A stretch of 60,000 nt of DNA from assembly GCF_030272615.1 (NCBI RefSeq), contig NC_081411.1, forward strand, positions 831,440,160-831,500,159, in the 5' to 3' direction. The notes below the pieces were generated by a model. It saw only the letters and a program-made list of their open reading frames with translations, did not search any database and was not told where the DNA came from. Positions within the stretch are counted from its first letter, which is position 1; the number at the start of each line of letters is the position of its first letter. Shown one piece after another: positions 45,159-54,990 of this stretch. The DNA comes from Cryptomeria japonica (taxonomy: Eukaryota > Streptophyta > Pinopsida > Cupressales > Cupressaceae). The translations under genes were made by a program, and so were the position numbers.

Positions 45159-46812
45159 TTCTTTTATTTATTGTTCCTTTTCTATGGCAATGCACCATCT
45201 GTTATCTAAAGAATTATATAAAGAATCTGGTGTCACAGATCTAATTTCTAATGACGACCAGTCATTAATACATAAATATTGAATAATTTCCTGTTCAACT
45301 TCCTCCTTTTCATTGTCATTAAAATCATCAAAATGGTCTATTACATCACTTAGCACCTTTCTCCTAATATTCTTTATAGTTCTTTGACAATGTGTCAAAG
45401 GTTTGTAAGAGGAAATGTCTATATTTACCGGTGTTGATGATGTCGGTTCATTGTTGGTTGTCTTTGTCTTATTCCTTGTTTGCCTAGTCTTTTTAGGTTG
45501 TACCTCAGATTCTGTATCCTCTGAGTCTGGTGAGGTGTTCCTAGTTTTCTGCTCTGGTTTCTTCTTTGCTGGTGACCGCTTGGTCACTTTAGGACTTGCT
45601 GAAGTAACCGGTGTCGATACAAATGGCACTGCCTTTCCCTTCTTTACTGAAGGTTCTTCAACTGGTGTTACCCTCTCCAAATAGGTGTCGGTTCTCTTCT
45701 TCTTAGGATCAAGAGGTGAGGAAAGTAGGGTAGAGTCATACCCGTCTAGCATGTCATACATTACCTCATATCCCATGGGCTCCACTTCTTCTTTTCTATG
45801 CTCAACCACCTCCATTATGCACTCATCTACTCTGATGATAAAGTAGATTTCCTCTTCATACTTCTTGATCATATCACCAGATATTCTCACCCTCTGGCTC
45901 ATCTTGTGTCTGAACTCATCAAACTATTTGTTCAGGACTTCAGGATAACCGGTTCCTACCACTTGTAGACTCTCTCTGATTTGCTTGGTAACCGGTTGGT
46001 CAGCAAACCATTGTATATCATCGGCTCCTGGGAAATAGCCTTGAAAATAGAAAAACAATCCTACCAGTCGTTGTCCAAATTTAAATCTTAAGGCATTGTC
46101 CTGTTTAATTGACTGCAGGTTCACCAGAAGTTGCCTTTGCATACAAGTGCATAAATCAAATGAGGCATCTTACATGATCATCCTATAGGCAGCATTTACC
46201 GCTGCAGCAGAGACAAAGTTAATTCTGCTAGCATAGAATGTCGGGTAACCTATCACCATACAAGCATATTTGACCAGATAGTCCTTGATGGTGTTAACGA
46301 TCATTCCCCGTTGGTCGCTCACAAAACCAGTGAGCTTGGTCATTTCCATCTTAATGACTTTCCTTAGGGCTGGCACATCTCCAATGTTACAGAAACTGGT
46401 GGTGGCATGAATAGCTTCCGGTGTGATGTCATGTGTGCACTCAAGATACATTTTGTCACTATGCACTCTACTTAGAATGATTCAAATGTGATCCTCTATG
46501 AACTCTTCAATAAAATACACCACATTGTGAAGCTTCTTCTTTCCTAGGATGCTATATTCCGGTTTGATCTTCTTGTCCTTCCTGCAAAATAAACTTAACT
46601 AAGAATGGATCACTAGAGATCCTAGGTCTTCTATTTTGCAATCAATATAATCTAAAATACCTTCCTCAACTACAACACCAACAAGTATCTAGGATAGGAA
46701 ATTGTATTTCGCCTTTCGTTGGATGAAATCTACTAAATCATCAAGCACTAGGACTGGAGTGCGATACAAAAACCATGATAAAAGGATAAACAAGAATTTT
46801 TGATAAATACCT
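45159..46812 (-). pseudogene. Element F ORF2, N-terminal half: unrecognised domain and charged linker
   Basis: A single minus-strand frame runs from about 46812 to the C insertion, with stops at sites consistent with CAG-to-TAG, CAA-to-TAA or CGA-to-TGA changes (for example 46170 and 45924). Recognisable open parts are 46466-46170 (ALRKVIKMEMTKLTGFVSD, YPTFYASRINFVSAAAVNAAY), 46142-45924 (FGQRLVGLFFYFQGYFPGADD) and 45902-45168, which moves into a Lys/Ser/Thr/Pro-rich linker (KKRTDTYLERV, SPAKKKPEQKTRN) and then IKNIRRKVLSDVIDHFDDF. The frame continues beyond element C at 37330. No enzyme motif is visible. A distant relation to plant transposon env-like or Transposase_32-type domains is possible but unproven. 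Confidence 0.6.
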
Positions 46813-47225
46813 TCAAAAATATACAATTTAGGGTTTGCAACCTCAGCTTCACCACACACTACTTCAGTTGTTGGATTACCACTTTGTGTTCTTCACCTGA
46901 CTGATTGATATTATCTCTAGATTCTTCTTTCAAAGTTTTGAAATCTCTCTGAATCGCAAGACAAATCGCCTTTTATCACTTTTCACTTGAAAATTTCTTC
47001 GCTCATAAATGATAAGTGAAAATGACTTGAGAATTTATTTTAAATGAATTCTTCACTTACCATAATAAATGCTCCACCATTAGGGTGTAAACCCTAATTT
47101 ACCTTTTACCATTTTCGATCTTCTGCCAATTGACAGGTATCACATACCGGTTAAGTTCTTTTACCGATGTAAACTGGGGGTTCAAAACATTTCACCATTT
47201 TGCTCCCCCTAAGCTTTTCCGAAGC
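46813..47225 (-). other. Element F spacer between ORF1 and ORF2
   Basis: About 410 bp without a clear ORF. On the minus strand it holds AGCTTAGGGGGAGC just after the ORF1 stop (about 47203-47216), an internal purine-rich tract. A pyrimidine/A-rich segment before ORF2 recalls an untranslated leader. An internal promoter or a deletion scar where pol was lost are both possible. Confidence 0.4.
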
Positions 47226-48500
47226 TTAGTTTGCTAGTTCAACGACTTCCACACTAGGTGCAGAAACCGGTTCTCCTTGTGACACTTCTTCAGGTTTCTT
47301 CTTCCATGTTGTCTTCATTTCTATTTTAATAGTTTCAACATCAATCTTTCCTTCCGGAGTGACCGGTATATTATCTCATATGTTCTTTCTCATTCTGCAA
47401 GTTCTGGCAGGGTGTCTTGGTTTGTTGCGATGATAGAAAACCATTCCAAGTATTCTCCATGGTCCATTATTCATTCTAACATTCTTCCTCCTGCATGTTG
47501 CAGCAGTGTGACCGCTACCATGACAAATCAAATAGGTTTCTCTCCAACCGGTTGTCGCTTGATAGCCACCACCACTTGACTGATGGTCATAGGCATTATA
47601 CCAGTTTGGACCTCAGTTCATAGAGGATTTAGGAAAAACTCCTTGACTCCTTTGAGGATATCTTCCAGTGTTGTGTATAACAGACCTACACTCAAATGCT
47701 CTATGCCCAAACTTGTTGCATGCATAACAATTACCATTGAATCTATTGGATCTAGGCTTATTGTTTAGAAAGTAGAGAAAATTATTGTAAGCCTTACTTC
47801 TACATACATTGGCAGTGTGTCCTTCCTTAAGAAAGCAAACAGGTTTGAACTTTTTCTTACCTTTATCCTTTGGTGTTGATTTCTTCTTTGATGCTCCATC
47901 TTTTGTTCCAGAGGTCTCGCCTTCTTCATAACCAGAAAAACCAAGTCCAATGGTATTCTTCACCAGTTTTGCTGATTCAAGCTTTTGTTCTAGCTTAACA
48001 GTGCTCTTATTGAATTTGGCAAGTATTTCCTTTGACTTGGTGAGTTCTTTGGAAATAGCAGCATTGGATTCCTTCAAGGTTGCATTCTCAAAAATAGCCA
48101 TGTTTAGTTCACCTTGCATTTCTTCTTTTTCCACTTTACTATCTTGGAGATGAGCGGTAAGTGCACTAATTTCTTGCTTCAGCTTGGAGATCTCATGATC
48201 TTTGTCTTTTACCAGATCCTCAGCTTTCCTCCGGTTCTCAAGCTCTTCACACACTCTGATAGTTAGTCCTTCCAGTTCCCTTCTTAGGTTAGCATTGGAT
48301 TCATTCAGTTTTTCAACTTCTTCAACTAGGATTTCCATGTCTGCTTCATCAGAAGAACTATTTTCAGTAAGCTCCATCAGTTTCTCAACACGCTCTCTTC
48401 TCTTTGCTAGAAAGGCTTTATATTTGACTTTGAGTTTATCAAAGGCTTTCTCGGTCTGAGTGAGACGATGAGTAAGTTCCCTCACAGTGTATTCCCCCAT
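47226..48500 (-). pseudogene. Element F ORF1: coiled-coil plus zinc-knuckle gag-like protein
   Basis: The start is placed at MGEYTVRELTHR (48500), 37 bases downstream of the primer site; the longer frame from 48608 would begin inside the LTR. Residues about 1-190 are a long coiled coil (KAFDKLKVKYKAF, EEVEKLNESNANLRRELEGL, LEQKLESAKL), followed by a Lys-rich linker. One intact CCHC knuckle (CYACNKFGHRAFEC, about 47700-47740) is flanked by degenerate ones (VCFLKEGHTANVC, YLICHGSGHTAATC, VFYHRNKPRHPARTC). A TGA at 47613 and another near 47378 interrupt the frame before the TAA at 47226. No copia gag (UBN2) domain precedes it. Likely role: RNA binding. Confidence 0.7.
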
Positions 48501-48536
48501 ATCTCCTTCCAATTGGTTAGACTTATAGAAAGGTTG

Positions 48537-48548
48537 GCTCTGATACCA
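48537..48548 (-). other. Element F primer-binding site (initiator tRNA-Met)
   Basis: GCTCTGATACCA on the plus strand is the exact complement of TGGTATCAGAGC, two bases from the 5' LTR terminus. It defines F as copia-type and minus-strand. Confidence 0.95.
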
Positions 48549-48550
48549 AT

Positions 48551-49723
48551 TGATGAATACTAAGAGGGGGGGTGAATTAGTATACCAAAAATTATTGAAC
48601 TCAAACACTTAAATAGTTTAGTAGTAAACCGATATAACAGTTTTATTAACAAACCAGTTAACACAAATGCAAACCAAATAGTAAATAAGGCATTCACCCA
48701 CAGAAGCATAATCACCATAACACAAGAGATTTTGATGTGGAAACCCAAATGGGAAAAACCACGGTGAGATGAAACTCACAAGTAACTATCTATAGAATAG
48801 TAACTAAACCGGTTAAGGTCATACAATGTTCTTTACTAGAATAGATCCTATTAGGAATCTCAATCTCTGTTAGGAGATAAGTCTAATTAAAGACTACCTT
48901 GTGAGAGGATTTCAGATCCATAGTTGTGAACCACCTTGTTAGAGGATTTACAAAGGCTTTGTCAGGCCTACCCAGTTAAGGGTTACAGACTTGTCGAAGA
49001 TGTGAGTAATCAACAAGTGAGTGATCTAAATACTAGCACAGTATGCTTGGTTAGATCCTTGATAGCTCATTGTTAATGCATTTTAGCATTACTTCAGTCT
49101 TCAAAATCTCCACACTTTGTTTCTTCACACAAACCTAATCTCCTTCTGTGATCGCACATGCAAAAAACTCATCAACCACACAAAACCCTAACATCTACTA
49201 AAACCCTAGACATGATGTCCTTATAAAGGAATCTGATTTCATGTCAGTCCAATAGGATTACATTGCAAGTTCCTAGGTTCAGTGCATCTGGACACATTTG
49301 GTAACATGGCACAGAATCATCGCCAAAGTGTCAGTGGATGATAACTCATCACAAAAATAATACCAGTTGGTAACTCATCACAGAGTAATACCGGTTCATA
49401 CATTTACCTATTACCGGTTCACATATTTTACCGATTACCGGTTTGCCAAAATGAAGACTGAGAAAAATGATAACAACCGCTTTGTTTCTTCGTACCACTT
49501 TGGGATCCTCGAACCACTTGAGGTCTTCATACCGCTTGGGTCTTCATACCGCTTGAGATCAGTAAACACTTTCTGCAAAACACCAATAGTCTAAAGACTA
49601 TAATACATAATACCGGTTGGAACAAATACCGGTTGAACATAACTCATACATACAAAAAGTGATCTCAAAGCAAGTGTGCGTCCATCAATGACAATCACAA
49701 CAACATCATCAAAAATGCCAACA
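48551..49723 (-). repeat. Element F 5' LTR
   Basis: 1,173 bp. It contains six intact ACCGGTT words (near 48819, 49390, 49412, 49437, 49612 and 49629); several are decayed in the 3' LTR. ATCAC at 49724-49728 closes the target duplication. Confidence 0.93.
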
Positions 49724-49893
49724 ATCACCACCACCCAGCATTTCATCTTTAGTCATTTGTGTGGAAATCCAATGAGGGAAGACATAACATTTGCTAGAGA
49801 CTTCATTTATTGGACTGGTTGTGAGTATTCTTATATTCTCTTTGTTATTTTGTCAAGCTCTTATAATTGATTCACTTCCAATTTACTGCTTTT
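49724..49893 (+). repeat. Element J 5' LTR, second piece
   Basis: Lies between F and G. CACCCAGCATTTCATCTTTAG..TTTGTGTGG aligns loosely with the X LTR downstream of its core (CACCATTTTCCTCTTCTTTTGTGTAG), so it continues J. The last five bases (CTTTT) are the G target copy. Confidence 0.6.
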
Positions 49894-50784
49894 TGTTGGG
49901 AAAATGGTGTCTCAAACTTGCATTTACATAAGGTTACTATTTATAGTAAGTTTTCCTTTGGGTACGAATTGGTTCGAATTTTTTCTCAAAGCTTCAGATA
50001 AGCATGCCGATAAATTTTTCGTTGCAAGATCATAACTAGATTTGAAGATATTAAAGTTTTTGTTTTTTAAGGTTGTGATGAAAGGTTTGAATTTAATTTT
50101 GAGGACTTTAGAGACTCTAAAAAGTCCTAAAAAGTGGATGTAACTAACATTAGAAGGTTACTAGGTGATACAGGACTTTGCGATATTTTCGACACTTCAA
50201 ATGGTTCATCAATCGGACACTCGGTTCACAAGTTATGGCCTCCAGAAGTTTTGTCTCTTGAAAGAGGAAATACAAAAATGCATCGAACACATAAATGAGT
50301 TGTAAAAGGGAGGAACACACGTTGATGTGTGTTTTGACACATCATAGGGTATCTCTATTGGAGATAAGGTCAGTTCCACTTTACTGGGTGGTTTTAGCCA
50401 ATGGTTTTGTAATACCATTTGACGGTTTCATGTATTGTATGTCCTATATATGAGGTGTGTGAGACAGAGGTTGTGTGTAAGAGCCTTATAGCTATTGTGT
50501 TACCTCTGAATCTCTAGTTGGTGGTACTCCTATGAAGAGATTGCTCTAGAATTATCTTATAATTTGTTATTAATTTCTTAATAATATATTGGGTAGCTTT
50601 TGGAGTGTGAAATTTTTGTCCTGAAAGGGTTTTCCCCACATAAAACATTGTGTTGTGGTATGCATGCTATTATGTCTATTTCTATCAAGTTTCTATAACT
50701 ATTGTAATGATCAGTAAAAGATTTTGTTTTATCCTCTTCTCAAGGTTAGTGTAGGAAGTTGTTTTGCTACTTAACTTCCTTACA
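49894..50784 (+). repeat. Copia G 5' LTR
   Basis: 891 bp, TGTTGGGAAAATGG...CTTCCTTACA. TATATATGAGG near 50446 is a candidate TATA region. The LTR is followed by AG and the primer site at 50787-50798. Confidence 0.9.
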
Positions 50785-50935
50785 AGTGGTATCAAAGCCT
50801 GATCACCTTTGGTTTCAGTTGTGGGTTGTTGGGTTTTTTGAACTAATCTAGATTTGAGAGGGAGCTTGTGTAGAAGATACTTTGTGATCTTATTGCAAGA
50901 ATTTTCAAACGGCAAGTTCGTCGGGGAGAATAGAG

Positions 50936-53900
50936 ATGAAGAATTTTATTGGAAGTAATTTTCAGATGTGGGAGTTGAAGATGGAGGATCTGCTAATAGA
51001 TTGAGATCTGTGGGATGTTGATGCAAATGTTTCAAGACCTTGAGATCCTACTGTGGTTGCTCAGTATGATGTTATTGATCGAAAAGCCAAGGGTCTATTA
51101 AGATTGTGCTTGGCAGACTCTGTTCTAATCAATGTCTATGAAGAGACCTCTACAAAGAAGCTATGGACCAAGATTAGTGAAATGTATTAAGCCGGATCTT
51201 TATTGAATTAGATTTTATTGAGGAAGAAATTGTATTCCTTGATAATGGAAGAAGGTGGATGGATAATAGACCACCCACAAGAATTTAATATGTTGGTGGA
51301 TCAATTGATATCTATTGGTGTTAAGATGGATGAAGAGGAGAAATGTCAAATCTTGCTTTGTTCTTTGCCTGATTCGTGGGATTCTCTTGTTATGGATATT
51401 AGTAATATTTTTGTTGTTTTGAAGTTTGAAGATGTGGTGGGTGCCTTGCTTGGAGAAGAGATGCAAAGGAAGGTACCCATCAGTTTGAAAGAAGCCCCAA
51501 CTATTCGTGGAAGACCTAGGAAAAAGGCAAGAAGAATGATAAGCATAATAAATCCAAGTCCAGAGGGAGATCGAGATCTCCTAGAAAGTCTAAAGTCAAT
51601 TTTTGGAATTATGGTAAATTAGGACACATCCATAATGATTGCAAAGAAGAAAAGAATAAGAAAAAGAAGAATTTAGATTCTGATTCTAAGTGTGAGAAAG
51701 AAGATGGTGATACATTCATTGCAACTTTGGCTACTCATGCAGGTAATGATGCATGGTTAATTGACTCAGGTGCATCTTTTCATATGACTTCCAATAGAGA
51801 TTGGTTTTATGAATATGAATAATTTAATGGAGGTAAGGTGTCCTTGGGTGATGATTCACATTTAGATATTGTTGGTCACAAAAAAATTAGAATCAGGTTT
51901 CTTGATGGTAGAATAAAAAAGATTAAGTGTGTTGCATATCCCTTGATTAAAACAAAATTTATTATATGTGAGAAAACTAATAGATGCGAGGGTGAAAGTA
52001 ATCTTTTATGTTGCGGGATGTAAATTGGTTAAGGGTGCTATGGTGATTGTTAGAGGTGTTAGATATGGCACTTTGTATAAGCTATCTAGCATACACTATT
52101 GAGTGTAATAGCACTTCTGTAAAATCTAAATTTTTGGATACTTCATTGGAAGATTTGAGGGTTTCACCTTAAGTGGATGGACATGAATTTTGGGTACCTA
52201 TGGGTGCTATTTCTTCTGAAGCAAAGTTACCTGGAGAGAAGACTATGTTATGGCACTATAGGCTTGGCCGCATTGAATAAAAGGGTCTAAGGACCTTGAA
52301 AAATAAAAACCTTGTTGAAGGTTTGAATGATTGTAACCTTGACTTTTATTTCTGTGAGCATTACATTTATGGAAAACAAAATTGCGTTCAATTTTACTCA
52401 AGCTCTCATAAATCTTGTGGTGTTTTGGATCTTATTCATTCTAATATGTTTGGTTTTGTAGATGTTTCTTCCATTGGAAAATCTACATATTATGTTTCAT
52501 TTATAGATTATTTTAGTAGAAGGACATGGGTATACTTTTTAAAGAGTAAATTTGAAGTTTTTAGTCATTTTAAAGATTTTAAAGCAATGGTTGAGTTGCA
52601 GACTAGAAAGAAAATAAAAAGTTTGAGGACTAATAATGACGATGAATTTTTCTCTAATGATTTTGATAGATTATGTAAAGACTGTGGCATTATAGATAGA
52701 TGACAACTTTGTATTCTCCAAAATAGAATGGAGTTGCAAAAAGAATGAACAGGACACTGATGGAGAAGGCTAGGAGTATGTTGAGTGGTGTTGGTCTAGA
52801 ACAAAAGTTTGGGTTGAAGTTGTTGCCATTGCTTGCTACCTAATTAGCAGGTCTCCTAGATCATCTCTTGTTGATAAAATGCCTATGGAAGCATGGTCAG
52901 GTCATAAGCCTTCATTGAAACATCTTAGAGTTTTTGATTGCAAGGCATATACACACGTGCCAAAGGAGAAGTGAACAAAGTTGGAGAACAAAGCTGTGAA
53001 ATGTATCTTCATTGGATATAGTTATGGTGTGAAAGGATACAACCTTTGGGACCCTATTGCACAAAAGGTAAATAATAGTAGAAGTGTTATTTTGAGAGAA
53101 ATTAAGTCTCCTTTTGTTACATTGCAACCATAATAAACTAAACAGGAAGATGTGATTCAATTCCCTTCTATGTTTGAAAGAGTTGAATCGAAACCACTTG
53201 ATAGGCAAGAAGTTGAGGGGAGCTCATATAGCTCTAAATCTTCAAAAGAGAAGGAATAACCTCCAACTCAACTTGTTCGAAGGTATACAAGACATAGACA
53301 ACCACTTGAAAGATATTCACCTGATGATTGGAGATGTATTTTTGCTTTGAATACTAATGTGGATGAACCTAGATCTATAGAAAAGGAATTAGGTATGAAT
53401 GATGTAGAATATTGGAAGATTGTTATGGAAGAATAAATGATAGCTTTGAAAAATAATGATGTATGGGATCTTGTACCATTTCCTAAAGGACATAAACTCA
53501 TTGGTTGTAAATGGGTGTTCAAGACAAAGATTGGTTTGGATGGAAGTATTGAGAAGTATAAAGCAAGATTGATTGTGAAAGGCTACTCTCAAGTTGAGGG
53601 TGTTGATTATGGAAGATATTTTCTCCTATTGCAAAAATGGCATCCATTAGATTTTTGCTTTCTATTCTTGTTGCTTATGATTTAGAGGTTGAGCAAATGG
53701 ATGTGAAAATTGCTTTCCTTCATGGTGATTTGGAGAAAGATATTTATATGACACAACCCGAGCACTATGTGGTGAAAGGTAAAAGTAATTAGATCTATAA
53801 AATAAAGAAATATTTGTATGGGCTCAAACAGAGTCCTAAGATGTGGTACCATAAATTTGATACATATGTGTTGAGTTTGGGAATTGACCATTCTAAATCA

Positions 53901-54936
53901 GAGCATTGTGTTTATTATAAATCTGATAGTGATTGTTTCCTATACATTGCATTATATGTTGAAGATATGTTATTCATTGGTAAGGGGAAATGCATGATTT
54001 CAGAACTAAAGTCTCAACTTGCTGCTAAATTTGAAATGAAAGATCTTGGTGCAGCAAAAAACATTCTTGGGATGGAAATTAGAAGAGATAGAGTGAACAA
54101 AAAGCTATGGCTAGGCCAAAGTAAGCATGTGGATTCAGTTTTATGGAGGTTCAACATGAAGGATTGTAGACCATTGTGTGTTCCTTTTATACTTGGAATA
54201 AAATTATCTATTCAAATTGTCCTACATCTCTATCAAAGATAAAAGATACGATCAGAGTGCCTTAAAGGAGTACCGTTTGATGTATGCTATGGTCTGTACT
54301 AGACCAGACATTACCCAAGCAATGGGAGTTCTTTCTAAATCTATGTCTAATCATGGTAGAGTTCATTGAGATGTAGTTAAAAGAGTCTTCAGATATTTGA
54401 AGGGTACCTTATAATATTCTTTGTGTTTTTATGATAATTTGGTAGGACACGTGATCTCCCTTGATATTCATGGTTATGTGTATTCAAAATAGGTAGGTGA
54501 TATTGATGGCAGAAGATCCACCAGTGCTTATGTGTTTAGTTTATTTGGTGGTGCAATTAGTTGGATGAGTAAGCGACAGGTTATGGCTACTTAGTCCACT
54601 ATGGAAGAAAAGTATATGGTAGCTACTCATGATTGTAAAGAAGTCAATTAGCTTAAAATAATGTGTTTAGATATTGAAATAAAATAAGGTGCAGTGACAA
54701 TTTATTGTGACAGTCATAGTATGATCTGCCTAGCTAAGAACCCGACATTTCATGCTTAGACCAAACACACTAATGTTCAATATCATTTTGTCAGAGATAT
54801 GGTCAAATATGGCAAGGTGAAACTAATTAAGGTGTAGACTTTGATGAATGTTGCAGATACTTTAACTAAGGTTGTGAGCATATAGAAGTTCAGATGGTGT
54901 TCAGAGTCTATGGGTCTCATCACCCCTAGCAATTAA
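50936..54936 (+). pseudogene. Copia G gag-pol remnant
   Basis: Gag starts at ATG 50936 (NFQMWELKMEDLL), with LRKKLYSLIMEEGG and LLCSLPDSWDSLV typical of Tnt1-type gag. The zinc knuckle has lost its first two Cys (FWNYGKLGHIHNDC) and lies in another frame. Protease: WLIDSGASFHM near 51753. Pre-integrase: LWHYRLGR near 52250. Integrase: HSNMFG near 52440, RTNNDDEF near 52625, VAKRMNRT near 52735, so Asp, Asp and Glu are changed to Asn, Asn and Lys. RT: CKWVFKTKIGLDGS near 53505, then a frameshift near 53620, LYGLKQSPKMWY near 53815 and YVED instead of YVDD near 53960. RNase H remnants: SWMSKRQ and CDSHSMICLAKNP. The frame ends at TAA 54934. It cannot encode an active enzyme. Confidence 0.9.
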
Positions 54937-54990
54937 TTTATTGTGAGGATACTCCCTTTGTTCTTGCAAGGTGTTCAGAAAGTGAGAGAA

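Larger units (their letters stand above)
34235..49723 (-). mobile_element. Element F: large non-autonomous copia-type LTR element with two ORFs (TSD ATCAC)
   Basis: LTRs of 1,177 bp (34235-35411) and 1,173 bp (48551-49723) are about 96-97% identical by eye and flanked by perfect ATCAC copies (34230-34234, 49724-49728). The initiator-Met primer site is at 48537-48548 on the minus strand. Removing nested element C, F is about 7.7 kb. It encodes a zinc-knuckle ORF (48500-47226) and a second long, decayed ORF (about 46812-45168, then 37330-35692 across C). No protease, integrase or reverse transcriptase is seen. An ORF downstream of gag recalls the env-like ORF of sireviruses, with pol lost; that is an inference. 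Confidence 0.9.

Noticed and set aside
46590-46812. Possible introns in F ORF2 (GAAG/GTATTT donors and TTTTGCAG acceptor on the minus strand)
   Set aside because: One frame reads through the whole interval apart from stops consistent with C-to-T decay, so splicing is not needed.
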